A stretch of 64,000 nt of DNA from an uncultured Lachnospiraceae bacterium (GCA_910578795.1 CAJTSD010000004.1:62001-126000); one strand, 5' to 3'. Shown: positions 26,036 to 35,031, counted from the stretch's first letter. Numbers and translations: made by a program. Notes: generated by a model from the letters alone, not told the origin.

Positions 26036-26878
26036 TTACTGTCTATTATAATAATCAAGGTCGGTCAAAAAATACGTTCGAATATAGCCATCTGTAGAAA
26101 CGACAACAAATTCCCTTGTGCTCTCAACATAATAAACGTCGTCCCCGTCCTCCGCCTCAAGCTTATGAAGCGCGTTCGGGTTTTGAATGACATTGTTTGC
26201 GCCGAGCAGATATTCCTCCTGCGTGGCATACGGAAACTCTGCTCCATGCTTTTGGAAATGCCCCGTAAGATACTCCGGCTTTCGGAAAACGTATCCTGTT
26301 GCCGCAGGCTCCAAATCAGCGACAGGTTCCTGTATCTCCTGTACTTCCTGTACCGCTGCAGGCGGATGCGTCGTTCCTTCCGCTGCCGCCTCTGTCTCCT
26401 GCGGTGTCACAGCCGTCGGCAAGATACTCTGCTGTACTTCCTGTTGCTCCTCATTTCCTTGAGACTGCGTTGTTGGCGCTTCCTTGGGGAGCTCACCAGG
26501 AAGCTGCGCCTGCGTTTCCTGCCTAGCCTGTACATTGGGCGAAGCGACATCTTCCGTCAGCGTCGGCTCTTCCGCCGGGACCGCAAAAATGCCTTTTATC
26601 AGAAATGCAAACACAATGAACAGCACTGCTGCCGCCGATATGATATAACGGCTCTTATCCGTTCCGTTTTTATGGTCACGGCTGTCCTTGTCGTTCCCTA
26701 TATGATTGGAAACAGGACGCTGCGTCTGCTGCTGTTTTTGCCCCTTGCCCTGTTCCTTATTCTGCTCCCTGCATGCCTTGCAGCGTTTTGGCAGCTCTAA
26801 ACCCCTGCCCTTATAAAACCCAATTTCACTTTCCGACAGTTCAAACTCCTTGCCGCACTGCTTACATATTCTTTTCAT
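26036..26878 (-). CDS. Zinc-ribbon, membrane-anchored protein with nuclease-fold-like C-terminus
   Basis: A 280-residue protein in three parts. Residues 1-40 are a zinc ribbon (CKQCGKEF at 5-8 and CKACRE at 33-36). A hydrophilic linker leads to one membrane helix (about 79-98). Residues 100-195 are a Pro/Glu/Gln-rich stalk, and 204-280 a compact domain with GHFQKHGAEF, EEYLLGAN and FVVVSTDGYIRTYF. This last pattern is reminiscent of BECR-type (barnase/EndoU/colicin-like) domains in polymorphic toxins and phage proteins, which is a similarity by eye only. The ribbon would be inside and the last domain outside the cell. It precedes no toxin or immunity gene; prfB is immediately upstream (6-base gap), probably one transcript. 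Confidence 0.6.
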   Translation of the reverse strand: MKRICKQCGKEFELSESEIGFYKGRGLELPKRCKACREQNKEQGKGQKQQQTQRPVSNHIGNDKDSRDHKNGTDKSRYIISAAAVLFIVFAFLIKGIFAVPAEEPTLTEDVASPNVQARQETQAQLPGELPKEAPTTQSQGNEEQQEVQQSILPTAVTPQETEAAAEGTTHPPAAVQEVQEIQEPVADLEPAATGYVFRKPEYLTGHFQKHGAEFPYATQEEYLLGANNVIQNPNALHKLEAEDGDDVYYVESTREFVVVSTDGYIRTYFLTDLDYYNRQ

Positions 26879-26884
26879 AACGGT

Positions 26885-28007
26885 CTATCCCTTCTGTACG
26901 GCGCCGCTGCTTCTCCACTTCAAAAATGCATTAATAAAGCCGTCCAGCCCGCCGTCCATAACAGCGTCCACGTTCCCCGACTCAAAATTGGTCCTGTGGT
27001 CCTTTACCATTGTGTACGGCTGCATGACATACGAGCGGATTTGATTTCCCCAGCCGATGTCCTTAATCTCTCCGCGAATATCGGAGAGCTTTTCGGCATT
27101 TGCCTCCTGCTTGAGCAAAAAGAGCTTTGCCTTCAGCATCTGCATTGCCTTGTCCTTATTTTGAAACTGCGAACGCTCATTTTGACACTGAACAACAGTT
27201 CCCGTCGGAATATGCGTAATGCGGATTGCGGAAGACGTTTTATTAATATGCTGACCACCCGCGCCGCTACTTCGATACGTATCAATGCGCAGATCGTCCT
27301 CGTTGATTTCAACGTCCAAATCCTCCTCAATGTCAGGCATCACGTCAAGCGAAACGAAGGAAGTCTGCCGCTTTCCCTGTGCATTAAAGGGAGAAATCCG
27401 CACAAGCCTGTGCACACCCTTTTCCGATTTCAAATATCCATAGGCATTTTCCCCGTTCACCTGAAAGGTAATCGACTTGATACCTGCCTCATCTCCGTCA
27501 AGAAAATCAAGTACATCAATCGAAAAGCCCTTGCGCTCCGCCCACCGCGTATACATCCGGTAAAGCATTCCCGCCCAGTCACAGCTCTCCGTACCGCCCG
27601 CGCCTGCATTCAGTTTCAAAATCGCATTGCACTTGTCGTACTCCTCCGATAACAGCGTGCCAATCCGAAGCGTTTCAAACGCTTCGATAAAACGGTCAAG
27701 CTCCTCTCTGATTTCCGGTATCATTTCGGCGTCCTGCGCCTCATATCCCATCTCAATCAGCGTTTCAATATCCTCATACTGTGTTTTCAAGCCGTTGCAC
27801 TCGTCCACCGTATCCTTGAGCTGCTTCAGCTCCTTCATCAGCTTGTTGGAACGGTCGGGATCGTCCCAAAATCCGGGCGCCTCCATCTCTCGTTCCAGCT
27901 CTTCTATGCGCTTTTCCTTACCAGCGAGGTCAAAGTGAATCCCTCACTTCCGCTAATGGACTTTCGTAGGTCTGTAACTCCTGTTTCATCTGGTCGAGTT
28001 CTACCAT
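26885..28007 (-). CDS. prfB: Peptide chain release factor 2 with programmed +1 frameshift
   Basis: The first 25 codons run from the ATG at 28007 (MVELDQMKQELQTYESPLAE) to CTT TGA C at 27935-27929. At this UGA, ribosomes shift +1 onto GAC and continue to the stop at 26885, giving 373 residues. AGGG lies just upstream of the slip site as the internal Shine-Dalgarno helper. The GGQ motif (SSGAGGQHINKT) and the stop-codon reading motif SPF (ISPFNAQGK) are present. It recognises UGA and UAA, so low RF2 causes more shifting: autoregulation. A shorter start at 27886 is a shadow of the frameshift. Confidence 0.96.
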
Positions 28008-28093
28008 TGCGTTCACCACCTTTTATAATAATAGTTACGGAGGCTTAATTGCCCCGCACTGATTTTATGATACAGAATTTGTTAAAAATAAAA

Positions 28094-30658
28094 CTACGAA
28101 TTTCTGCCGCAGCACATCTTATACTTCTTGCCGCTTCCGCACGGACACGGATCATTTGGATAAATCCTTGCCTCTTTCTTGACAGGTCCCTTCTGCAGCG
28201 TATCGTCCTTGTTGGTGCCCGTAACCTTGGCAACCTCCTCACGCTCTACCTTCTGCTCAACCTTCACATGCAGCAGCAGACGCACCGTATCCTGTTTCAT
28301 GCTCGCAATCATCGCGTCGAACATATCGTAACCACTCATTTTATATTCCACAAGCGGATTTTTCTGTCCGTATGCCTGTAATCCGACGCCCTGACGCAAC
28401 TGATCCATATCGTCAAGGTGATCCATCCATTTACGGTCAATGACTTTCAGCAAAATCACGCGCTCAATCTCACGGATATTTTCCGGTTCAGGAAACTCCG
28501 CTTCCTTGCTCTCATAGAGTTTCACCGCCTCTTCCTTAAGCTGATGCTTCACGCCGTTTTTCGTCTTCTTTGTAATCCGGTCAAGCACAACGGGCTGCAA
28601 CGGAATAATCGGAAGCAAAAGCGTGTTCAATTCCTTTAAATCCCACTCTTCCGGCTCCAAATCGTCATTAATTGCCGTATCGACCGCACTCTCCACAATG
28701 TCCGTAATCATCTTGTAGATAAAGTCGCGCATACTCTCGCCGTTTAACACGCGGCGGCGCTCCTCGTAAATAATCTCCCTCTGCTCGTTCATCACCTGAT
28801 CATATTCCAACAGGTTCTTTCTGATGCCAAAGTTATTGCTCTCAATCTTTTTCTGCGCATTCTCAATCGCACTCGTGAGCATTTTATGCTCAATTTCCTG
28901 CCCCTCGGGAATGCCGAGCGTATTAAACATATTAATTAGACGCTCCGAACCAAACAGACGCATTAAATCGTCTTCCAACGAAATATAAAACCTTGACATA
29001 CCCGGATCGCCCTGTCGTCCCGAACGACCACGGAGCTGATTGTCAATACGTCTTGACTCGTGCCGCTCCGTACCGATAATCATCAGTCCGCCCGCTGCGC
29101 GCGCTTCCTCGTCCAGTTTAATATCCGTACCACGTCCAGCCATGTTGGTCGCAATCGTAACCGCGCCGTGCTGTCCGGCGTCCGCCACGATTTCCGCCTC
29201 AAGCTCATGGAATTTCGCATTCAAAACCTTGTGCTGAATGCCGCGCCGTGTCAGAAGCTTGCTCAGCTCCTCACTCGCGTCAATCGTAATCGTACCGACA
29301 AGCACCGGCTGCCCCGTCGCGTGCGCCGCCTCCACCGCGTCCACAATCGCGTGCAGCTTTTCCTTCCTTGTCTTATATACACTGTCCTGACGGTCCACAC
29401 GCGCAACCGGACGGTTTGTCGGAACCGCCACAACGTCCATTCCGTAAATATCACGGAACTCATGTTCTTCCGTCAGCGCCGTACCAGTCATGCCGCACTT
29501 CTTGTCAAATTTATTGAAAAAGTTCTGAAACGTGATTGTCGCAAGCGTCTTGCTCTCACGCTTTACCTTCACATGCTCCTTCGCCTCAATCGCCTGATGC
29601 AGTCCGTCGGAATAACGCCGTCCCGGCATGATACGTCCTGTAAACTCATCGACAATCAACACCTGATCGTCCTTTACCACATAGTCCTGATCGCGGAACA
29701 TCAGATTATGCGCCCGCAATGCCAAAATAATGTTGTGCTGGATTTCAAGGTTTTCGGGATCGGCAAGGTTTTCAATCTGAAAGAATTTTTCCACCCTGTC
29801 CACGCCTGCCGCCGTCAGATTCACGACTTTATCCTTCTCATTTACGATAAAGTCCCCTGTTTCCTCCTGCTCAACGCCCATGACAAAATCCATTTTCGTC
29901 ATCTCGGGAACGTCCTCGCCGCGCTTCATCTGCCTTGCCAAAATATCACAGACTTCGTAAAGCTTTGTGGACTTGCTGCTCTGTCCCGATATAATCAGCG
30001 GGGTTCTCGCCTCGTCGATTAAAACAGAGTCCACCTCGTCGATAATTGCATAGTGTAAATCCCTTAAAACAAGCTGCTCTTTATAAATCACCATATTGTC
30101 ACGCAGGTAGTCAAAGCCAAGCTCGTTGTTCGTGACATAAGTAATGTCGCAGCCGTACGCCTCGCGCCGCTCCTCGGGCTTCATGTCATTTAAAACCACG
30201 CCGACCTTTAAGCCCAAAAATTCGTGCACCTGTCCCATCCACTCGGCATCTCGCTTTGCAAGATAGTCGTTTACCGTGACAACATGTACGCCTTTTCCTT
30301 CCAATGCGTTGAGATACGCAGGAAGAAGCGCGGTCTGTGTCTTACCTTCACCGGTTCTCATCTCGGCAATACGCCCCTGATGCAGAATAATACCGCCAAT
30401 CAACTGTACCCTGTAATGTTCCTGATTAAGCACGCGCTTTGCGCCCTCACGCACAACGGCATATGCCTCCGGCAGAATCTCATCAAGGCTTGTCCCTTCC
30501 GAAACACGCTTTTTAAATTCCGCGGTCTTTGCCCGCAACTCGTCGTCCGTAAGCTTTCCCATCGCTTCACGATAGCTCTCAATTTTTTTCACGATCGGCT
30601 CAATTCTTCTAAGCTCACGGTCGCTGTGCGTACCAAATACTTTTTCTATAATACTCAT
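28094..30658 (-). CDS. secA: Preprotein translocase ATPase SecA
   Basis: About 854 residues. Walker A MRTGEGKT, the DEAD-like DEVDSVLIDEARTPLIISG, helicase motif GTDIKL and the C-terminal zinc motif NDPCPCGSGKKYKMCCG are intact. SecA drives Sec-dependent export of unfolded proteins such as the lipoproteins and LRR protein here. I chose the ATG at 30658, eight bases after GGAG; earlier in-frame ATGs exist but lack a binding site and extend the protein by 27 unusual residues. It has its own promoter and a leader with a hairpin. Confidence 0.96.
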   Translation of the reverse strand: MSIIEKVFGTHSDRELRRIEPIVKKIESYREAMGKLTDDELRAKTAEFKKRVSEGTSLDEILPEAYAVVREGAKRVLNQEHYRVQLIGGIILHQGRIAEMRTGEGKTQTALLPAYLNALEGKGVHVVTVNDYLAKRDAEWMGQVHEFLGLKVGVVLNDMKPEERREAYGCDITYVTNNELGFDYLRDNMVIYKEQLVLRDLHYAIIDEVDSVLIDEARTPLIISGQSSKSTKLYEVCDILARQMKRGEDVPEMTKMDFVMGVEQEETGDFIVNEKDKVVNLTAAGVDRVEKFFQIENLADPENLEIQHNIILALRAHNLMFRDQDYVVKDDQVLIVDEFTGRIMPGRRYSDGLHQAIEAKEHVKVKRESKTLATITFQNFFNKFDKKCGMTGTALTEEHEFRDIYGMDVVAVPTNRPVARVDRQDSVYKTRKEKLHAIVDAVEAAHATGQPVLVGTITIDASEELSKLLTRRGIQHKVLNAKFHELEAEIVADAGQHGAVTIATNMAGRGTDIKLDEEARAAGGLMIIGTERHESRRIDNQLRGRSGRQGDPGMSRFYISLEDDLMRLFGSERLINMFNTLGIPEGQEIEHKMLTSAIENAQKKIESNNFGIRKNLLEYDQVMNEQREIIYEERRRVLNGESMRDFIYKMITDIVESAVDTAINDDLEPEEWDLKELNTLLLPIIPLQPVVLDRITKKTKNGVKHQLKEEAVKLYESKEAEFPEPENIREIERVILLKVIDRKWMDHLDDMDQLRQGVGLQAYGQKNPLVEYKMSGYDMFDAMIASMKQDTVRLLLHVKVEQKVEREEVAKVTGTNKDDTLQKGPVKKEARIYPNDPCPCGSGKKYKMCCGRNS

Positions 30659-30741
30659 GTCTGCTCCAATCATTCCTAAATCTATATTCTTACCAAAAAT
30701 GAATGAAAAATGCCGTTCTTTTGGCATTTTTCCAAACATTT

Positions 30742-30782
30742 AGAAACTCTTAATCTGCGTATTTTGCAGGCTTAGAGTTTCT
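30742..30782 (-). promoter_or_regulatory. Leader hairpin of secA
   Basis: AGAAACTCT (30742-30750) pairs with AGAGTTTCT (30774-30782), with CTGC/GCAG inside. It lies in the secA leader, about 85 bases before the start, without a T run, so it is not an ordinary terminator. Confidence 0.45.
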
Positions 30783-30804
30783 TAATGTTTTCACACCAAT
30801 ATGT

Positions 30805-30833
30805 ATTGTAACAGATTCAAATTATAAATTCAA
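30805..30833 (-). promoter_or_regulatory. Promoter of secA
   Basis: TTGAAT (30828-30833), 17 bases, TACAAT (30805-30810) on the minus strand. The transcript would begin near 30798 with a 140-base leader. Confidence 0.6.
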
Positions 30834-30867
30834 TGAATTTTCGATTAACAAAGCGTGAAGTTTGTGC

Positions 30868-31024
30868 TATACTGTTACTATTCACGGCTTGGGAGCCGCT
30901 CATAGTAACAATTCGGGGCGATATGCAAATTTTGCTTCGCAAAAACCGCCCCTCACGCCTGAGCCATGTTCTCACGGAATGCGCAGTAAATGCACATTCC
31001 TGACCCGTAAAAAGTGATACTATA
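30868..31024. repeat. Hairpin-rich element bounded by inverted repeats
   Basis: The ends, 30868-30887 and 31005-31024, are imperfect inverted repeats (15 of 20 bases). Inside are three hairpins: GTTACTAT/ATAGTAAC (30874-30909) with CGGCT/AGCCG nested; GGGGCG/CGCCCC (30915-30952) with TTTTGC/GCAAAA nested; and GGAATGCGCA/TGCACATTCC (30976-31000). It fills the gap between secA and hicB. It looks like a miniature non-coding element; no coding frame was seen. Confidence 0.5.
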
Positions 31025-31065
31025 CTTTCTATATCTGTGAAAGTTAACACCACGAGGAGGATATT

Positions 31066-31284
31066 ATGGACTATGTGATTACGTTTACTTGGGACGAAGA
31101 AGCCAGTGTATGGATTGCAACAAGCAATGATATTCCCGGGCTTGTACTGGAATCCGGTTCCTTTGATGCACTGTTAGAACGCACCCGTTTTGCCGTACCG
31201 GAGCTGCTCGCGTTGAATGCTTCCGAAGCTCAGCCCTTTTCCCTGACCTTTAAGTCAGAACGACATGAAAAGGTGGTTTTGTAA
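31066..31284 (+). CDS. hicB: DUF1902 / HicB-like antitoxin
   Basis: A 72-residue protein of the HicB-like DUF1902 group: a partial RNase-H-like strand pattern (VITFTWDEEASVWIATSNDIPGL) followed by a helix ending in ERTRFAVPELLALN. GAGGAGG lies five bases before the ATG. It overlaps the toxin gene by one base (TAATG), so the two are translated together. No DNA-binding domain follows the fold, so any autoregulation would need the complex. A small inverted repeat ACTTTC/GAAAGT is upstream at 31024-31044. Confidence 0.8.
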   Translation: MDYVITFTWDEEASVWIATSNDIPGLVLESGSFDALLERTRFAVPELLALNASEAQPFSLTFKSERHEKVVL

Positions 31285-31478
31285 TGGCTGAATACGAGAA
31301 AAAAGTACGCAAAGTCCTATCCCAAAACGGTTGTATGTTTGCACGGCACGGAAAAGGGGAGCATGATATTTGGTATAGCCCGATTACAAACTGTCATATA
31401 ACCGTTGATACCAAAATTAAATCACGGCATACCGCAAATGCAATTCTAAAGCAGAGCGGAATTAACTACAAATTTTAA
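31284..31478 (+). CDS. hicA: HicA-like mRNA interferase toxin
   Basis: A 64-residue protein with the double-stranded RNA-binding-like fold of HicA. The active-site His is in CMFARHGKGEHDIW, and the end IKSRHTANAILKQSG is typical of HicA proteins. It would cleave mRNA when not bound by the antitoxin encoded just before. The gene order antitoxin-toxin is the reverse of many hicAB loci but common in this group. Both genes look intact. Confidence 0.85.
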   Translation: MAEYEKKVRKVLSQNGCMFARHGKGEHDIWYSPITNCHITVDTKIKSRHTANAILKQSGINYKF

Positions 31479-31507
31479 AATGGCGTGCATTTTTCGCACG
31501 CCATTTC
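31477..31507. terminator. Bidirectional terminator after hicA
   Basis: AAATGGCGTGC (31478-31488) pairs with GCACGCCATTT (31496-31506) around a 7-base loop, with A/T runs on both sides. It serves hicBA and the facing pyrF. Confidence 0.85.
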
Positions 31508-31528
31508 TTTCAATCCAAAACCGATTTC

Positions 31529-32458
31529 TTATCTCTTCCCAAGCGCCGAATCAATATCCTCCCGCATATCAATCACCGCCTGCCTTGAAGCTTCCGCAAA
31601 ATGCTCCGCGCCGAACTTCTGATACTTCTCATTCTGATAAGCCGCGATAATCCCCCTTGAAGAGTTGACAATCGCACCCAAGCCCTGCTCATCAAAGAAC
31701 TGTACCAAATCTTTTCCGGACGCGCCCTGTGCGCCGTAGCCCGGCACGAGAATAAACGAATGCGGCATCAGTTTACGCAAAACCTTACCCTGTTCAGGAT
31801 AGGTCGCACCCACAACCGCTCCGACATAGCTGTAGCCTTCCGTGCCCATCATCTGTTCCCCCCACGCCGCTACCTTTTCGCCGACGTGCTCATAAAGCGG
31901 TCTGCCGTCAATCAGTCTGTCCTGAAACTCACCGCTGCTTGGATTAGAAGTCTTGACCAAAAGAAACAGCCCCTTCTTCTCCTCCTTACACACATCGATA
32001 AACGGCTGCACGCCATCGATGCCAAAATACGGATTGACCGTCACAAAATCCTCGTCAAAGCCTGCGCACAGGTTTTCTCCAACCTGCACCCTGCCCAAAT
32101 GCGCTGTCGCATACGCCGCAGAGGTCGAACCAATATCACCGCGCTTAATATCACCAATGACAATCAGTCCTTTTTCCTTACAATAATTGACCGTCCTTTG
32201 AAACGCCGCAAGTCCCGGAATCCCAAACTGCTCATACATCGCAATCTGCGGCTTCACTGCCGGAATCAAATCGTAAATATTATCAATAATTTCCTTATTA
32301 AAAAGCCAAACCGCTTCCGCAGCTCCCTCAAGCGTCTCGCCCTTTTCTTCAAACGCCGCTTTTTGGATATGCTTTGGTATAAACTTCATCATCGGGTCGA
32401 GCCCCACGACAATCGGCGCACCCGTACTAACAATCAATTTAATCAACTGGTCTATCAT
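31529..32458 (-). CDS. pyrF: Orotidine 5'-phosphate decarboxylase
   Basis: A 309-residue protein of the longer (type 2) PyrF group, which makes UMP from OMP. The catalytic Lys/Asp array is visible in GDIKRGDIGSTSAAYA, with the N-terminal GLDPMMKFIP and the phosphate site VPGYGAQGA near the C-terminus. GAGGAAAAGACG precedes the ATG. No other pyrimidine gene is close; nrdD lies 51 bases upstream on the same strand, so the two may be cotranscribed, linking two nucleotide functions. Confidence 0.93.
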   Translation of the reverse strand: MIDQLIKLIVSTGAPIVVGLDPMMKFIPKHIQKAAFEEKGETLEGAAEAVWLFNKEIIDNIYDLIPAVKPQIAMYEQFGIPGLAAFQRTVNYCKEKGLIVIGDIKRGDIGSTSAAYATAHLGRVQVGENLCAGFDEDFVTVNPYFGIDGVQPFIDVCKEEKKGLFLLVKTSNPSSGEFQDRLIDGRPLYEHVGEKVAAWGEQMMGTEGYSYVGAVVGATYPEQGKVLRKLMPHSFILVPGYGAQGASGKDLVQFFDEQGLGAIVNSSRGIIAAYQNEKYQKFGAEHFAEASRQAVIDMREDIDSALGKR

Positions 32459-32509
32459 CGTCTTTTCCTCTATTCCTCTTTCAATATCGCATGTTATTTA
32501 TATGGAATC

Positions 32510-34948
32510 CTATATCCGTGTCTGCAGAAACTCCGCATAACGCCTGATATTTGACGCATTTACATACTTCTGCTGTGACTGTCCTGAGACAATGACCAGC
32601 GTCGGCGCCTGCATAACGCCATACTGCACCGCAAGGTCGTAATTGTCCTCCGCATCAACAATTGTATAATCCACGTCCTTCAAATACTCCTTTGCAAGCC
32701 TGCAATTCGGGCAGGTCTTTGTCGTAAACAGCATGGTTTTACTCCGGTCGCTGCGTTTGCCGACGTTCTGTGCACCCGTGCGTCCTGCCGCCACGGTCTC
32801 ACGCACAGCTGCCTTTTTCCCCACAGCCTGCAAAGCAACTGCGCTCTTCGCCGCCTTCTCGTGCGCTGCGCAAACCATGTTACCCATCTTGTATTCCGTA
32901 CGGTTTGCATATTCCTGAAGCTTTCCGTCATTCCAGTTCTGCACCGGACGGTAATATCCCGTAATGCGGCTGTAAATCTCCGTAACACTTCCGCATTTCG
33001 GACAGCGTTTCTGTTCCCCACTCAAATAACCGTGTTCCCGGCAAATCGAATACGTAGGAGACATCGTGTAATATGGAAGCCTGTAATTTTCTGCAATTGT
33101 TCTGACAAGCTGCGCCGCCGCTTTCCAATCCGGCAGCTTTTCACCCAAAAAGGCATGAAAAACAGTCCCCGATGTATAGAGCGTCTGTAACTCGTCCTGC
33201 ACGTCAAGCGCATCAAAAATATCCGTCGTATAATCAACAGGCAGATGCGAAGAATTGGTATAGTAAGGCGTATCGCCCTCATGCCCTGCCGTGATAATAT
33301 CAGGATACTGTTCCTTGTCATGCTTTGCAAGCCGGTACGTCGTGCTCTCCGCAGGCGTCGCCTCAAGATTATACAAGTCCCCGTAAAGCTCCTGATAATC
33401 GGAAAGCCGCTCCCGCATATGATTTAAGACCTCTTTTGTAAAGTCCTGCGTTTCCTTATGCGATAAGTCCTTCCCAAGCCACTTGGCATTCAATCCCGCC
33501 TCATTCATGCCGATTAATCCGATTGTAGAAAAATGATTGTCAAAGCTGCCCAAATAACGCTTCGTATAAGGATATAATCCCTCTTCCAAAAGCCTTGAAA
33601 TCACACCGCGCTTTACCTTGAGCGAACGCGCGCTGATGTCCATCATACGGTCAAGACGCCTGTAAAAATCATTTTTATCCTTTGCCAAATATGCAATCCG
33701 CGGCATATTGATTGTGACAACACCAACACTTCCCGTGCTCTCACCTGAGCCAAAGAAACCACCCGTTTTTTTGCGAAGCTCCCGCAAGTCAAGACGAAGT
33801 CGGCAGCACATGCTGCGCACATCGGAAGGCTCCATGTCCGAGTTAATATAGTTTGAAAAATACGGTGTCCCGTACTTTGCCGTCATTTCAAATAACAGTT
33901 GGTTGTTTTCCGTATCCGACCAATCAAAATCGCGTGTTATTGAATACGTCGGTATCGGATACTGGAACCCTCTGCCATTGGAATCCCCCTCAATCATCGT
34001 TTCAATAAACGCCTTGTTTATCATATCCATTTCCCGCTTGCAGTCCTTGTAGCAGAAATCCATCTCCTCACCGCCCACAATCGCGGGAAGCTGTGCCAAA
34101 TCATTGGGAACTGTCCAGTCCAGCGTAATATTGCTAAAGGGCGCCTGCGTCCCCCAGCGGCTCGGTGTGTTCACGCCATAAATAAATGCCTCAATGCACT
34201 TTTTCACTTCCGCATAAGAAAGGTTATCCACCTTTACAAACGGCGCAAGATACGTGTCAAAAGAAGAGAACGCCTGTGCGCCTGCCCATTCGTTCTGCAT
34301 AATTCCAAGAAAGTTTACCATTTGGTTACAGAGCACGGACAGATGCCTTGCCGGTGCGGAGGTAATCTTTCCCGAAATACCGCCCAGTCCCTCCTGAATC
34401 AACTGTTTGAGCGACCAACCTGCACAGTACCCCGTAAGCATGGATAAATCATGAATATGAATATCCGCATTCCTGTGCGCCTGCGCAATCTCCTCGTCAT
34501 AAATCTCCGAAAGCCAGTAATTTGCCGTTACAGCCCCCGAATTGGATAAAATTAAGCCCCCGACCGAATACGTCACCGTCGAATTTTCCTTCACGCGCCA
34601 GTCTTCAACCTTCACATAGCTGTTGACCACTTCCTTGTAGTCAAGAATGGTCGACTTCATATTGCGCATTTTCTCGCGCTGCTTGCGGTACAGAATAAAC
34701 GCCTTTGCCGTCTGCGTATACCCCGCCTGCTCCAAAACCTTTTCCACGCTGTCCTGAATGTCCTCAACGTGAACCATTCCCGCCTTTACCTTATCTTGAA
34801 TGTCCGCAGTCACACGAAGCGCCAGTAAATCCACAATATCCTGGTTGTACTGTACCTGTGTTGCTTCAAATGCCTTGATAATGGCAGCGCTGATTTTTCC
34901 AAGTCCAAACTCCGTTTCACTGCCATCTCGCTTAATCACATCAAACAT
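32510..34948 (-). CDS. nrdD: Anaerobic ribonucleotide reductase NrdD with fused redoxin domain
   Basis: An 812-residue class III reductase that reduces ribonucleoside triphosphates without oxygen. An N-terminal ATP-cone (1-90, MFDVIKRDGSETEFGLGKIS) is followed by the ten-strand barrel. Near the end of the reductase part are CREHGYLSGEQKRCPKCG (zinc Cys) and the glycyl radical loop RITGYYRP. A Lys/Ala-rich linker of about 40 residues leads to a thioredoxin/glutaredoxin-like domain (about 735-812) with active site CPNC and MQAPTLVIV with the cis-Pro. The activase gene nrdG is not next to it in this window. Some NrdD groups use a redoxin as electron donor; the fusion suggests that here. Confidence 0.92.
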   Translation of the reverse strand: MFDVIKRDGSETEFGLGKISAAIIKAFEATQVQYNQDIVDLLALRVTADIQDKVKAGMVHVEDIQDSVEKVLEQAGYTQTAKAFILYRKQREKMRNMKSTILDYKEVVNSYVKVEDWRVKENSTVTYSVGGLILSNSGAVTANYWLSEIYDEEIAQAHRNADIHIHDLSMLTGYCAGWSLKQLIQEGLGGISGKITSAPARHLSVLCNQMVNFLGIMQNEWAGAQAFSSFDTYLAPFVKVDNLSYAEVKKCIEAFIYGVNTPSRWGTQAPFSNITLDWTVPNDLAQLPAIVGGEEMDFCYKDCKREMDMINKAFIETMIEGDSNGRGFQYPIPTYSITRDFDWSDTENNQLLFEMTAKYGTPYFSNYINSDMEPSDVRSMCCRLRLDLRELRKKTGGFFGSGESTGSVGVVTINMPRIAYLAKDKNDFYRRLDRMMDISARSLKVKRGVISRLLEEGLYPYTKRYLGSFDNHFSTIGLIGMNEAGLNAKWLGKDLSHKETQDFTKEVLNHMRERLSDYQELYGDLYNLEATPAESTTYRLAKHDKEQYPDIITAGHEGDTPYYTNSSHLPVDYTTDIFDALDVQDELQTLYTSGTVFHAFLGEKLPDWKAAAQLVRTIAENYRLPYYTMSPTYSICREHGYLSGEQKRCPKCGSVTEIYSRITGYYRPVQNWNDGKLQEYANRTEYKMGNMVCAAHEKAAKSAVALQAVGKKAAVRETVAAGRTGAQNVGKRSDRSKTMLFTTKTCPNCRLAKEYLKDVDYTIVDAEDNYDLAVQYGVMQAPTLVIVSGQSQQKYVNASNIRRYAEFLQTRI

Positions 34949-34993
34949 CTACCTCAACCTGCTCCTTCCTATGGCAAACCGCCATATGAATAA

Positions 34994-35022
34994 ATCATAT
35001 CAGATAGCAGATAGCAAGTCAA
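34994..35022 (-). promoter_or_regulatory. Promoter of nrdD
   Basis: TTGACT (35017-35022), 17 bases, TATGAT (34994-34999) on the minus strand, about 45 bases before the start. The second NrdR-like box ends ten bases from the -35. Confidence 0.75.
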
Positions 35023-35031
35023 TCGAACACT

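Noticed and set aside
26165..26800. Plus-strand 211-codon frame opposite the zinc-ribbon gene.
   Set aside because: Arg/Leu/Cys-rich shadow; the minus-strand gene has clear domains.
29060..30022. Plus-strand 320-codon frame opposite secA.
   Set aside because: Antisense shadow of a strongly conserved gene; Arg/His/Leu-rich composition typical of such shadows, no binding site.
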